DNA of 64,000 nucleotides from assembly GCF_016583565.1 (NCBI RefSeq), contig NZ_NRRF01000026.1, forward strand, positions 1 to 64,000, read 5' to 3'. The notes beneath the pieces were generated by a model. That model searched no databases. It saw only the letters and a program-made list of their open reading frames with translations, and was not told the DNA's origin. Made by a program: the position numbers and the translations under genes. The DNA is from Thiocystis violacea (lineage in GTDB: Bacteria; Pseudomonadota; Gammaproteobacteria; Chromatiales; Chromatiaceae). Of the stretch, positions 1 through 8,577 are shown one piece after another (position 1 is the first letter of the stretch; each line of letters begins with the position of its first letter).

Positions 1-78
1 GGCGGTGGTGGTCGGCCATCCCGCGGTAAAGGCGGCGGTGGTGGTGGCGGTGGGCGTGGCGGCAAGGGCGGGCGCTAG
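1..78 (+). CDS. C-terminus of a Gly/Arg-rich protein (5' end outside window)
   Basis: Frame 1 is open from the window edge to TAG at 76-78. It encodes 25 residues that are almost only Gly with Arg, Lys and one Pro-Ser. Tails like this are typical of RNA-binding proteins (RRM proteins, DEAD-box helicases), where they contact RNA non-specifically. The rest of the gene is missing, so the function cannot be assigned. It is on the same strand as the next gene, whose start is 73 bases downstream. Confidence 0.5.
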   Translation, partial: GGGGRPSRGKGGGGGGGGRGGKGGR

Positions 79-151
79 GCGCGGTGTCGTGATGTCCGCG
101 AGGCGCTGGTTCTGCAACTGCCGGGCTGGCGTCTCTCAAGGTCTGACCTGA

Positions 152-1300
152 ATGCAGGCTCCGCGTCTCCATCCCGGCCTCTTCTTCTGTCCTGGCGAGG
201 AGGGATTGCTCGCCTACGATCCTGTCGCGGACCGCGTCCATCGCGTCAATCCGCTTGCCTCGCTCATCTGTGAGCTGTGCGACGGCGAGCGCCCCCTGGA
301 GGAGATCCAACGTCTCGTGGCGCCCATGCTGCCCGATGGCGAGCACGACCAGGTACGGCTCTGCATCGAGCAGGGTCTGCGGGCCGGCCTCTTCGTTACG
401 GCGCCGATAGCGGCGCCGGTCATGGATGCGGCCGACTTGGCCCGGCGGCTGAAGGACGAGGGCCGTTACGAAGCCGCCTTCATCTGCCAGTACCACGCCG
501 GCGAGTGTGAGCCTGAGGATGCCGGCCATTGGGCGGCGCTGGGCGAGCTGAGTCATATCCTGGGCCGCCGGGCGGACGCGCGCGCCGCCTATGAGCGTTA
601 CCTCGCGCTCCAGCCCTATGATGCCGAGGTGCGTCATCTCCTCATCGCCTTGCGCGACGAGCCACCCCCCGCGCGCGCGGACAACGACTGTATCGAGCAG
701 CTCTACGCGCGTTTTTCGTCCTTCTATGAGTCGAACATGCTGGAGGAGCTGGATTACCAGGCGCCTCGGCGACTCGCGGCCCTGATCGCCGAGCTGATGG
801 GGGCGCGCGGCCGGCTCCGGGCGCTGGAGCTGGGCTGCGGCTCCGGGCTTGCAGGAGTCGAGGTCCGGCCGCGATGCGCGCATTTGACCGGCGTCGACCT
901 CTCGTCCCACATGCTGGATCTCGCGCGCGAGCGCGGTCTCTACGACGCGCTCGAGCAGGCCGAGATCGGCGCTTGGCTCCAGCGCTGTGACCGATCCTTC
1001 GATCTCATTCTTGCCTGCGACTCGCTGATCTACTTCGGCGATCTCGCGCCGGTGATGCGCGCGGCTGGCCGTTTGCTCGAGCCGGATGGTCTCTTCATCT
1101 TCTCGCTCGAGCTGGGCGCTCGGAAGCCCTGCAAGCTGAACGACAATGGTCGCTACAGCCATCACCCGGAGACGATTCGCGAGCTGGCCGCGGACGCGGA
1201 CCTGAAGATTCTGCGCCTGGAGCAGGGTTATCTCAGGATGGAGTACGGAGAGGAGGTCGAAGGTCTTTTCGTGGCCTTGCAGCCCATTGGCAAAGCCTGA
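152..1300 (+). CDS. PqqD-like / TPR / SAM-dependent methyltransferase fusion
   Basis: A 382-residue cytoplasmic protein. Residues 1-85 resemble the PqqD-type peptide-binding fold (short sheet then helices, with LICELCDGERPLEEI). Residues 95-170 form a TPR-like helical stretch. Residues 180-382 are a class I methyltransferase with SAM-binding motif I ALELGCGSGLAG at about 224-235 and the acidic motif II in TGVDLSSHML. C-terminal methyltransferases of this kind act on small molecules or peptides, and the substrate here is unknown. The ATG at 152 follows AAGG nine bases upstream. The gene converges on the two-component system. The PqqD-like part suggests peptide recognition, but no RiPP precursor or radical-SAM gene is adjacent. 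The methyltransferase assignment is firm; the PqqD assignment is moderate. Confidence 0.8.
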   Translation: MQAPRLHPGLFFCPGEEGLLAYDPVADRVHRVNPLASLICELCDGERPLEEIQRLVAPMLPDGEHDQVRLCIEQGLRAGLFVTAPIAAPVMDAADLARRLKDEGRYEAAFICQYHAGECEPEDAGHWAALGELSHILGRRADARAAYERYLALQPYDAEVRHLLIALRDEPPPARADNDCIEQLYARFSSFYESNMLEELDYQAPRRLAALIAELMGARGRLRALELGCGSGLAGVEVRPRCAHLTGVDLSSHMLDLARERGLYDALEQAEIGAWLQRCDRSFDLILACDSLIYFGDLAPVMRAAGRLLEPDGLFIFSLELGARKPCKLNDNGRYSHHPETIRELAADADLKILRLEQGYLRMEYGEEVEGLFVALQPIGKA

Positions 1301-1367
1301 GCGGCGCTTCGAGCTAGCCCTCGGCGTGCCCGTCATTCCAGCTCCGAGCCTTGCGAGATGGGCGCGT

Positions 1368-1389
1368 CCGCCCGGCGTTGTTCGGGCGG
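1368..1389. terminator. GC hairpin between convergent genes
   Basis: A perfect 7-bp stem (CCGCCCG / CGGGCGG) with an 8-base loop lies between the stop at 1300 and the stop of the histidine kinase at 1411. It has no T-run on either side, so it is at best a weak bidirectional terminator. Confidence 0.25.
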
Positions 1390-1410
1390 GGTCTCTCCGG
1401 AATGCGCCGC

Positions 1411-2754
1411 TCAGGCCATGCGGCGGAATCTGACCTCGACGAGCAGGCCCTGGCCGGTATCGGTATCCAGCACCTCGATGTCGGCGTGATAGAGGTCGCA
1501 GATCCGACGCACGCTCGACAGGCCCAGTCCGGCCCCGGGCTCGCCCTGGCCGATCGGTCGGTAGAAGCGGTCGAAGACGCGCTCGCGGTCCGCGGCTGGG
1601 ATGCCGGGTCCGGAGTCGGTCACATGCAGCAGGAGATGGCCGCGCCGTGCCGCGACCACGACCTGGACCTTGCCTCCCGCGGGGGTGAACTTGATGGCAT
1701 TGTCCAGAAGATTGCCGATCAGGATCGAGAGAGGCGCCGGCGACAGATCCACCAAGGCGTCATCGTCGGGTGGCGTCCTCGATGTCAGGGCGATGTCCTT
1801 GGCCTGGGCGATGGCGGCTTTGTCCTCCAGAACCTGAGTGACTGCCGCCACGAGCGAGCTGCTGCTCGCCTCCCCATCGCTGACGCGATGATGCAGGCGC
1901 GAGAGGATGAGCAACTGCGAGATCAGGTGGCTTGCCCGGTCGATGCCGCGGATCAGCCGCCCGAGTGCCTGGTCACGCTCGTCCGGGTTCTTGCTGCGCT
2001 GGGCGATCTGGGCATGGGTGCGGATGATGGTGAAGGGTGTGCGCAGCTCGTGAGAGGCGTCGGCGGCGAAGTGCCGCTCGGCCGCCAGCGCCCGATCCAG
2101 CCGCTTCATGAGCCCGTTCAGCGCGGCCGTCAGCGGGCGGATCTCGATGGGGATGCGGCGCGTGTCGATGGGGTCGAGCTGGTCGGCCGAGCGATGCGCG
2201 ATCTGGCTCGTCAGCCGTCGCAGCGGGCGCAGGCCGTCGGTGACCGCCAGCCAGATGAGCAGCACGGCCAAGGGCATGGACCAGAGGATGGGGCGCAGCG
2301 CATGGATCGTCAGGTACTCGATAAGCTCCTGGCGGATGCCGTAGCTCTGTCCGACATAGATGATCTCGCCCGCCTTCCCGGTGGGGAGCCCGAAGACGCG
2401 CCAGAGCGTGTCCGCGATCCGATGTTCGGAGAAGCCCGGCGCCTTGCCGAGCGGCTCCTTCGGGGCGGCGCCAAAGGCGCTGATGAGCTTCTCCTTGCGC
2501 CACAGCTGAAAGCTGATCATGGATTCATAGGCGTGCCCGATGGGTGAGAGCTTCTGTGGCGACCCGACGACGTCCGGCAGGTGGCCGGCGAGCGTGATCT
2601 GGCGCAGGACGTGGGCGGTCTGAGCCAATTGGGCGTCCATCAGTTCGCCGACTTCGTGCTCCGAGCGATCGAGAGAGACGGCGGCAACGGCGATCCAGAT
2701 CGTTGCCCAGACGACGAAGAGCGAGAGTAGCAGTCGGTGCCTGATGGACTTCAT
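1411..2754 (-). CDS. Two-component sensor histidine kinase (QseC/PmrB-like)
   Basis: A 447-residue inner-membrane kinase. TM1 is at about 8-28, a periplasmic sensor of about 125 residues follows, and TM2 is at about 152-172. HAMP is at about 173-225. HisKA has the phospho-acceptor His235 in SHELRTP, and HATPase_c has the N-box NLLDNAIKFTPAGG and G-box DSGPGIPAADRERVF. The reading frame stays open far upstream, but translation should start at ATG 2754, because residues before it have no family match and this ATG overlaps the stop of the response regulator by four bases (2751-2754). This is classic translational coupling. The overall length and the periplasmic domain resemble QseC/TctE kinases. 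The ligand is unknown. Confidence 0.9.
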   Translation of the reverse strand: MKSIRHRLLLSLFVVWATIWIAVAAVSLDRSEHEVGELMDAQLAQTAHVLRQITLAGHLPDVVGSPQKLSPIGHAYESMISFQLWRKEKLISAFGAAPKEPLGKAPGFSEHRIADTLWRVFGLPTGKAGEIIYVGQSYGIRQELIEYLTIHALRPILWSMPLAVLLIWLAVTDGLRPLRRLTSQIAHRSADQLDPIDTRRIPIEIRPLTAALNGLMKRLDRALAAERHFAADASHELRTPFTIIRTHAQIAQRSKNPDERDQALGRLIRGIDRASHLISQLLILSRLHHRVSDGEASSSSLVAAVTQVLEDKAAIAQAKDIALTSRTPPDDDALVDLSPAPLSILIGNLLDNAIKFTPAGGKVQVVVAARRGHLLLHVTDSGPGIPAADRERVFDRFYRPIGQGEPGAGLGLSSVRRICDLYHADIEVLDTDTGQGLLVEVRFRRMA

Positions 2755-3419
2755 CGGGGTGGCAGAGAGACCAGTTTGTAGCCCACGCCGCGCAGGGTCA
2801 GGATCCGCTGCTTGCCGAGCTTGCCGCGCAAATGGTGAATATGGACTTCCAGGGCGTTGCTCTCGAGGCCGTCCTCCCAGCTGTAGCAGGCGGCCAGGAG
2901 ACGCGCGCGCGCAACCACATGGTCGGCGTGCGCGATCAGGGTCTGCAGCAAGACATATTCCTTGGGCGGGAGCTCCAGAGGGGTGCCCGCCAAGGTCACG
3001 CGACGGTTGCGCGTATCCAGCTCCAGGGCTCCTGCTCTGAGGAGGGGGGTGGCATGACCGCTGCACCGGCGCGAAAGGGCGCGGATGCGGGCGGTCAGCT
3101 CATCGAGGTCGAAGGGCTTGGCCAGATAGTCGTCCGCCCCGGCGTCCAGCCCGGCGACCTTGTCCGCCACCGTGTCACGCGCCGTGAGGATGAGGACCGG
3201 AAGCTTGATCCCATGGCCGCGCAGATCGCGGAGTAGGGAGAGCCCGTCGCGGCCGGGTAGTCCCAGGTCGAGCACCGCGACATCGAAGTGCTCGACACTC
3301 AGGGCATGCTCCGCCAGCGCGGCGGTCTGGACCCAGTCGGCGGTGTAGCCGTCTTGGGCGAGCCCGGTCTTGAGGCCAGGGCCGAGTAGAGGGTCGTCTT
3401 CAACGATCAGGATGCGCAT
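2751..3419 (-). CDS. OmpR/PhoB-family response regulator (QseB/TctD-like)
   Basis: A 222-residue transcription regulator. The receiver domain (1-115) has the acidic pair Asp8-Asp9, phospho-acceptor Asp51 (VLDLGLPG), Thr79 in LTARD and Lys101 in AKPF. A winged-helix DNA-binding domain (125-220) ends in RGVGYKL. The start chosen is ATG 3419 (MRILIVEDD), since the ten extra residues allowed upstream are not family-like. It is the first gene of the pair and is coupled to the kinase downstream. The partner kinase should phosphorylate Asp51. The target genes are not visible. Confidence 0.92.
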   Translation of the reverse strand: MRILIVEDDPLLGPGLKTGLAQDGYTADWVQTAALAEHALSVEHFDVAVLDLGLPGRDGLSLLRDLRGHGIKLPVLILTARDTVADKVAGLDAGADDYLAKPFDLDELTARIRALSRRCSGHATPLLRAGALELDTRNRRVTLAGTPLELPPKEYVLLQTLIAHADHVVARARLLAACYSWEDGLESNALEVHIHHLRGKLGKQRILTLRGVGYKLVSLPPR

Positions 3420-3610
3420 GATGCTGCCGTGATCTGGGCGTGATGGCATGAGTATGGGGCCAATGTGCGCTTTCTCGCGCCGAGACCGCCCGGCGCGCCC
3501 AGCATCGCGCCGGCAAACGCGCGCGGGCGACGCCGATCGATGTCCTCAGGGTCTATCGATGTCATCGGGGTGTCTTTTTCAGAACTGCGAATGGCGTCAC
3601 TGATTTCGCT

Positions 3611-3638
3611 TTGCATTTCGCCAGCATTCGCGTATCGT
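3611..3638 (+). promoter_or_regulatory. Candidate sigma-70 promoter for the DEAD-box helicase
   Basis: TTGCAT at 3611-3616, a 16-base spacer and TATCGT at 3633-3638 form a plausible vegetative promoter. It would give a roughly 140-base leader before the helicase. It is the best pair I see in the 362-base gap 3420-3781 that separates the divergent regulator and helicase genes. No other structure in that gap stands out. Confidence 0.3.
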
Positions 3639-3781
3639 GCTGGCCAGATTCAGCGCCATCCGGTCGGCGCTGCCCGTCTCTCGGTTGAATCCCCCTCCAT
3701 AGGCTCACCCGTTACGATACGTCCCCCACACAGCCTAGACCGGCCCAGCAAATCCCTGGGTAGGCCGACCCAGGAGCACTT

Positions 3782-5092
3782 ATGTCTTTTGCTGAGCTCG
3801 GCCTGTCGGCCGAACTGCTGCGCGCTGTCGCCGCGCAGGGCTACACCCAGCCCACCCCTATTCAGGTCCAATCCATTCCTGCCATTCTTTCAGGTCGCGA
3901 TGTCCTCGCCGGTGCTCAAACTGGCACGGGTAAGACGGCCGCCTTCACCCTTCCGATGCTCCAGCGTCTGAGTCAAACCAGCGATCGCGGCCGTTTGCCA
4001 CGCGCCCTGGTGCTGACCCCGACCCGGGAGCTGGCGGCGCAGGTCGGCGAGAGCGTGCGCACCTATGGTCAGCACCTGCCGCTGCGCTCCATGCAGATCT
4101 TCGGCGGTGTCGGCATGGGGCCGCAGACCTCTCAGCTGCGCCGCGGCGTCGACATCCTGGTGGCGACGCCTGGTCGGCTGCTCGATCACGTCGGGCAGGG
4201 GAATCTGGACCTGTCGCAGATCGAGTTCCTCGTGCTGGACGAGGCGGATCGCATGCTGGACATGGGCTTTATCCACGATATCCGCCGTGTCCTCAAGCTG
4301 CTGCCGAAGAAGCGCCAGAACCTGCTGTTCTCCGCCACCTACTCTCGCGAGATCGAGCTGCTCGCGACCGGTCTGCTGCAGAATCCGCAGCGCATCGAAG
4401 TCGCACGCCGCAATACGGCCGCCGAATTGGTCTCGCAGCTGGCGCATCCCATCGCACGGGAGCACAAGCGCGCCCTGCTGTCGCATTTGATCCAGAGCGG
4501 TGGCTGGGACCAGGTGCTGGTGTTCACCCGGACCAAGCACGGTGCCAATCGCCTGGCGCAACAGCTCGAGCGCGACGGCATTACCGCCGCTGCCATCCAC
4601 GGCAACAAGAGTCAGGGTGCGCGCACTCGGGCGCTCGCGGACTTCAAGAGCGGCGCGGTGCGGACCTTGGTCGCGACCGATATCGCCGCCCGCGGCCTGG
4701 ACATCGATCGCTTGCCGCATGTCGTGAATTTCGAGCTGCCCAACGTCCCCGAGGACTATGTGCACCGTATCGGCCGAACCGGCCGCGCGGGCTCCAACGG
4801 CACAGCCGTCTCCTTGGTGAGCCCGGACGAGCGCGGACTGCTCGCCGGCATCGAGCGTGTGCTTGGCCGGCGCATCGACAGCCAGCGCATCGCCGGATTC
4901 TCCGACCTGCCTGCAACGGCCGCATCCGAGTCCGCGGACGATGAACCGGCGCGGAACCGCTCGTCGCAGCCACCGCGGAAGCACCATGCGCGGACCCGCT
5001 CCGATGGCGCGGAGCGTGGTGCCGCGCAGCATCCGAGGGGGCGTTCTCGCCAACCCGGAAGCGCGAGACCCAAGCCGCGGGCGAGCGTCTGA
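3782..5092 (+). CDS. rhlE: RhlE-type DEAD-box RNA helicase
   Basis: A 436-residue ATP-dependent RNA helicase. In order it has the Q motif ([14 protein letters not shown]), Walker A AQTGTGKT at about 44-51, [14 protein letters not shown], the DEAD box [13 protein letters not shown], motif III SAT, then helicase domain 2 with [10 protein letters not shown] and [10 protein letters not shown]. The last 70 residues are a basic, disordered tail typical of RhlE-like enzymes used in ribosome assembly or cold adaptation. AGGAG at 3772-3776 sits six bases before the ATG. The RRM-protein gene follows 128 bases later on the same strand, so the two RNA-binding genes may share regulation. Confidence 0.93.
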   Translation: MSFAELGLSAELLRAVAAQGYTQPTPIQVQSIPAILSGRDVLAGAQTGTGKTAAFTLPMLQRLSQTSDRGRLPRALVLTPTRELAAQVGESVRTYGQHLPLRSMQIFGGVGMGPQTSQLRRGVDILVATPGRLLDHVGQGNLDLSQIEFLVLDEADRMLDMGFIHDIRRVLKLLPKKRQNLLFSATYSREIELLATGLLQNPQRIEVARRNTAAELVSQLAHPIAREHKRALLSHLIQSGGWDQVLVFTRTKHGANRLAQQLERDGITAAAIHGNKSQGARTRALADFKSGAVRTLVATDIAARGLDIDRLPHVVNFELPNVPEDYVHRIGRTGRAGSNGTAVSLVSPDERGLLAGIERVLGRRIDSQRIAGFSDLPATAASESADDEPARNRSSQPPRKHHARTRSDGAERGAAQHPRGRSRQPGSARPKPRASV

Positions 5093-5145
5093 TCGCCGCC
5101 GATGCAACCAAACTTCGCGGGCCGGCCTCGGCCGACCCGCAAGCC

Positions 5146-5190
5146 CTCCAGCCGACGAGCGCATCGGTTGGCTGGAGAACTCATTTTTTT
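5146..5190 (+). terminator. Hairpin plus T7 between rhlE and the RRM gene
   Basis: CTCCAGCCGA (5146-5155) pairs with TTGGCTGGAG (5168-5177) through ten pairs, including one G-T. Six bases later comes TTTTTTT at 5184-5190. It lies 54 bases after the rhlE stop and 30 bases before the RRM start, so it could end the rhlE transcript or act as a conditional attenuator in the RRM leader. The short spacer before the T-run lowers confidence. Confidence 0.5.
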
Positions 5191-5220
5191 GATGCGCAGC
5201 TCCTTGAGAGATAGACACTG

Positions 5221-5508
5221 ATGAATATCTATGTTGGCAACCTGGCTTATGCCGTGACCCAGGATGATCTACGCGAAGCATTCGCCGCTTACGGCCAGGT
5301 CGAAAGCGCCAATCTGATCACCGATAAGTTCACCGGTGAGTCAAAGGGGTTTGGCTTCGTCGAGATGCCGAACAACTCCGAAGCCGATGCCGCCATCAAG
5401 GCTCTGAACGAAACGCCGCTGAAGGGTCGTCCTCTGCGCGTCAATCAGGCCAAGCCCCGTGGCGAGCGTCCGGCTCGCAGTGGTGGCGGTGGCGGTTCGC
5501 GCTGGTAA
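5221..5508 (+). CDS. Glycine-tailed RRM RNA-binding protein
   Basis: A 95-residue single-domain RNA recognition motif protein. RNP2 is IYVGNL at residues 3-8 and RNP1 is KGFGFVEM at about 42-49, followed by a short basic/Gly-rich tail ending in GGGGGSRW. These small RRM proteins bind single-stranded RNA and are commonly cold-induced in proteobacteria and cyanobacteria. A strong terminator follows, so it can be a monocistronic transcript. The start ATG at 5221 gives the usual family N-terminus MNIYVGNL. Confidence 0.93.
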   Translation: MNIYVGNLAYAVTQDDLREAFAAYGQVESANLITDKFTGESKGFGFVEMPNNSEADAAIKALNETPLKGRPLRVNQAKPRGERPARSGGGGGSRW

Positions 5509-5511
5509 GTA

Positions 5512-5540
5512 ATCACTGACAGCGACCAGCTGTCAGTGAT
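5512..5540. repeat. Perfect 12-bp inverted repeat, 5-base loop
   Basis: ATCACTGACAGC (5512-5523) and its exact complement (5529-5540) flank the loop GACCA. It begins four bases after the RRM stop and precedes the terminator, so it may stabilise the mRNA 3' end. It may also be a copy of a dispersed palindrome. Confidence 0.7.
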
Positions 5541-5553
5541 CAGCCGATCCAGG

Positions 5554-5584
5554 AGCCTGTCCGGCGACGCCGGACAGGCTTTTC
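5554..5584 (+). terminator. Rho-independent terminator of the RRM gene
   Basis: A perfect 13-base inverted repeat, AGCCTGTCCGGCG / CGCCGGACAGGCT (5554-5566 and 5568-5580), is followed directly by TTTT. With a realistic loop the stem is about 11 bp and very GC-rich. Confidence 0.85.
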
Positions 5585-5717
5585 GTCGTTGCGATTGCCT
5601 TCCAACTGCGTGATTGCCGGGAAACAACCTGCCAACAGTTCTGTAAGCACTGGTGGGAGTCATCCGGACGTTTGAACACGTATCGAGCGGGGTCGGCGCA
5701 GAGCGCCGAAGAGGCGC

Positions 5718-5740
5718 GTGGCACCGCGGAGCGGTGCCAC
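5718..5740. repeat. REP-like palindrome
   Basis: GTGGCACCGC (5718-5727), GGA, then GCGGTGCCAC (5731-5740) form a perfect 10-bp hairpin in the gap 5509-5817 between the RRM gene and the convergent kefB-like gene. It resembles the short imperfect-loop palindromes of extragenic REP families. Confidence 0.6.
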
Positions 5741-5784
5741 GAGACGGGAAGAAACATCCCGGCTTCTTGGGTAAGATTTCGCCG

Positions 5785-5817
5785 CTGACACCTGACACCT
5801 GACACCTGACACCTGAC
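5785..5817. repeat. Heptamer tandem repeat (CTGACAC x4.7)
   Basis: Four exact copies of CTGACAC plus CTGAC run directly up to the stop codon of the kefB-like gene (5818-5820). The same heptamer, in the opposite sense, is repeated five times at 56985-57019 at the 3' end of the carboxysomal bacterioferritin-like gene. Confidence 0.9.
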
Positions 5818-7734
5818 CTACTCCTGCGCCCCCGTTGGCGGCGGCGTCCAGCCGCGCTCCGTGCGGTCGTGCAGCTGCAGCCGGTCCGTCTCCATCAGCT
5901 GTGCCAGGGTTTCCCGATGCTCACGCGCTCGCGCCATGATTGCGCGATTGCGAGAGACATCCGGGTGCTCATCCCAGAGTTCGTAGAGCTGGTCCAGCCC
6001 CGCCTCGTCGTGCCGGCGAAAGGCGCGCGCCATCTTCTCCACCTTGAATGGATGCATGCCGAGCTCCTTGAGCGCCTCGGCGCCCAGGCGCAGGGATGCG
6101 TCGAAGACCTCCCGAAGGGCCACGTCCGCGCCCGCCTTGCGCAGCAGATAGAGATGGTTCATGTCGAAGGCGCGGGCCAGCACCTTGACCGAGGGATAGC
6201 GTCGTTTGACGTACTCCACCAGCTGAACCGCGCGATCCCGGTCGTCGATGGCGACGATGAGGAGTTGCGCGTCCTCGATCCCGGCCGCGTGCAGCAGGTC
6301 CGGGCGTGTGGCATCCCCGAAGAAGCTCTTGATGCCGAAGCGGTGCTGGGTCTCGATCTGCGCCGCCTCGTGATCCAGCACCACCGTGCGCACCCCGCTC
6401 GCGATCAGCAGGCGGTTGACGATCTGGCCGAAGCGCCCGATGCCGGCGATGATGACCGGACCCTGCTCGTCGATCTCGTCCGCCTCCGCTGGCTCCATGC
6501 GCGAGCGATGCGGCTGAATCAGCTTGTCGTAGATGACGAAGAGCGCGGGCGTCAGCAGCATGGACAGCGCCACCACGAGCGACAGCAGCTTGGCGTCCTC
6601 GGTGGCGATGACGCTGTTGGCCATGCTGAAGTTGAGCAGCACGAAGCCGAACTCCCCAGCCTGCGCGAGCCCGAGGGTGAAGAGCCAGCGATCGGGCGTC
6701 TTGAGCCGGAAGAGGCGCGCCAGGCCGAAGAGGACGCAGCCCTTGAGCAGGATGACGCCCAGGGTGAGCCCCAGCACCGTCGCGAAGTCCCCGAAGAGGA
6801 TCTCGACGTCGATCCCGGCTCCGACCGTGATGAAGAAGAGCCCGAGCAGGATCCCCTTGAAGGGCTCGATGTCGGATTCCAGCTCATGGCGGAACTCGCT
6901 GTTGGCGAGGATGACCCCGGCGATGAAGGTGCCGAGCGCGGGCGAGAGATCGACCAGGGTCATCAAGAGGGCGATGCCGACCACCAGCAGCAGGACGGTG
7001 GCGGTGAAGATCTCCCGCAGCCTGGATTCCGCCACGAAGCGCAGCAGGGGGCGCGAGAGAAAATAGCCGCCGAACAGGATGGCGGCGATGGCGCCCAGCA
7101 CCACGAGCCCATGTGCCCAGCCGGGTAGACCGGCGACCAGACTCATCTCCTCCACCTGAGCGACCGCGTTCGCGGCCGTCGGGGCGTGCGCCAGGGCGTC
7201 CGCGTTGATCAGCATCAGTTCCGGACTTGCCAGTAGCGGCAACACGGCCAGCAGGGGGACCAGCGCGATGTCCTGAAAGAGCAGGACGGAGAAGCTCGAT
7301 CGGCCGCCCTGGGTTCCGGCGAGGCCCTTCTCGCTCAGCGTCTGCATCACGATCGCGGTCGACGACAGCGAGAAGATGAGTCCGACGGCGAGCGCCAGCC
7401 GCCAGTCCGCGCCCAGGATCAGAGCCGCCGCCGCGATCAACAGGGCCGAGAGGGCGACCTGCAGACCGCCCATGCCCAGCAGGCGGGCGCGCATCTGCCA
7501 CAGGGTGCTCGGGTCCAGCTCCAGGCCGATGAGGAAGAGCATCATGACGACGCCGAGCTCGGCGAAGTGGCGGATCTCCGAGGTTTCGTCCCCGACCAGT
7601 CCCAGTGCAGGCCCAATGATGATGCCCGCGATCAGATAGCCCAGGACCGAGCCCAGTCCGAGACGCTTGGCGATGGGCACCGCGACCACGGCGGCGCACA
7701 GATAGACGAAGAGTTGAAAGAGCATGCCATCCAT
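5818..7734 (-). CDS. kefB: Glutathione-gated K+/H+ antiporter, KefB/KefC family
   Basis: A 638-residue inner-membrane protein. About 12 TM helices of the CPA2 Na+/H+-exchanger fold fill residues 5-390 (GLELDPSTLW, SSTAIVMQTL, LSPALGTFIAG). A cytoplasmic RCK/TrkA-N domain follows from about 425 with the nucleotide motif GIGRFGQIV. Kef proteins export K+ in exchange for H+ when glutathione adducts of electrophiles bind the RCK domain, acidifying and protecting the cell. The flavodoxin-like partner is encoded four bases upstream on the same strand, as expected for Kef systems. KefB and KefC cannot be separated with certainty from sequence alone. Confidence 0.88.
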   Translation of the reverse strand: MDGMLFQLFVYLCAAVVAVPIAKRLGLGSVLGYLIAGIIIGPALGLVGDETSEIRHFAELGVVMMLFLIGLELDPSTLWQMRARLLGMGGLQVALSALLIAAAALILGADWRLALAVGLIFSLSSTAIVMQTLSEKGLAGTQGGRSSFSVLLFQDIALVPLLAVLPLLASPELMLINADALAHAPTAANAVAQVEEMSLVAGLPGWAHGLVVLGAIAAILFGGYFLSRPLLRFVAESRLREIFTATVLLLVVGIALLMTLVDLSPALGTFIAGVILANSEFRHELESDIEPFKGILLGLFFITVGAGIDVEILFGDFATVLGLTLGVILLKGCVLFGLARLFRLKTPDRWLFTLGLAQAGEFGFVLLNFSMANSVIATEDAKLLSLVVALSMLLTPALFVIYDKLIQPHRSRMEPAEADEIDEQGPVIIAGIGRFGQIVNRLLIASGVRTVVLDHEAAQIETQHRFGIKSFFGDATRPDLLHAAGIEDAQLLIVAIDDRDRAVQLVEYVKRRYPSVKVLARAFDMNHLYLLRKAGADVALREVFDASLRLGAEALKELGMHPFKVEKMARAFRRHDEAGLDQLYELWDEHPDVSRNRAIMARAREHRETLAQLMETDRLQLHDRTERGWTPPPTGAQE

Positions 7735-7738
7735 GGGG

Positions 7739-8398
7739 TCAGTCCTCCCGGATCAGGCTCGGCAGCTCGGCATTGAGCATGCGCAGCTTCTGGGCGTGGC
7801 TGATGTCGAGCCGATCATCTCTCAGCGCCTTCAGGAGTGTCACCCAATCCGCGATGTGGGTCTCCAGCCGACCCTCCTCCAGCGCGGTGCGGGCACTGAA
7901 GAGGGCGAACGGTGGCAGATAGACCATGCCGCAGAGGTGCGCGGTCTGCTCAAGCGGATTGAGCAGTTCGCGGATGCCGAAGTGATGAAAGCCCTCGGCG
8001 CGGTAGGCCAGCTCCGGTCCGCCGGCCGTCAGCGCGCTGAAGAAGATCTTGCCGTGCAGCGCCGTGCCCTCGGTCCCATAGGCGAAGCCGTGCTCCAGCG
8101 CCAGATCCTGCCACTCCTTGAGAATCGCGGGCGTCGAGTACCAGTAGAGCGGGTGCAGGAAGACGATGACCTCATGCGCCCGCAGGCGCGCCTGCTCGCG
8201 ATCCACGTCGATGCCGTAGTCCGGATACTCCCCGTAGAGATCGACGAGTGTGACCCCTTGGGTTCGGATGGCGGCATCCGCGAGGTGTCGATTGACCTCG
8301 GAGCGGTCGGGCGAGGGATGGGCGTAGAGCACGAGAATGCGGCGCTCCCATGTGCGGGGCGGATCGGTGTCGGTGGCTCGTCGGGGTTCGCTGGTCAA
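7739..8398 (-). CDS. Kef ancillary NAD(P)H oxidoreductase (KefF/KefG family), TTG start
   Basis: A 219-residue flavodoxin-like quinone reductase subunit that binds and activates Kef antiporters. Family features are LVLYAHPSPDRSEVNR at the FMN loop, FLHPLYWYSTPAILKEWQD and the C-terminal PLEQTAHLCGMVYLPPF. The only usable start in frame is TTG at 8398, supported by GGAG seven bases upstream. The nearby ATG is out of frame. It is followed after four bases by the antiporter gene, forming a two-gene operon. The gap 8399-8577 upstream shows no clear promoter. Confidence 0.85.
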   Translation of the reverse strand: MTSEPRRATDTDPPRTWERRILVLYAHPSPDRSEVNRHLADAAIRTQGVTLVDLYGEYPDYGIDVDREQARLRAHEVIVFLHPLYWYSTPAILKEWQDLALEHGFAYGTEGTALHGKIFFSALTAGGPELAYRAEGFHHFGIRELLNPLEQTAHLCGMVYLPPFALFSARTALEEGRLETHIADWVTLLKALRDDRLDISHAQKLRMLNAELPSLIRED

Positions 8399-8577
8399 GG
8401 TCTTTCTCCACGATCCGCGGGTGGGTGCCGTGCCTCGACGGACGACAGGCTTGGCGATTTCTCCGACCCCAGGGAAATTCTGTCAATCCTGCAACATCCG
8501 ATTCACCCTGTCGATCGTTCGAACGCTCGCGAAAGGCCGTGTCCGCGAGCCCGCGCCCCCTGGCCGCGGACGATCCT

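Noticed and set aside
1351-2547. 398-codon plus-strand ORF opposite the histidine kinase
   Set aside because: A GC-rich shadow ORF; the minus strand carries an intact, motif-complete sensor kinase.
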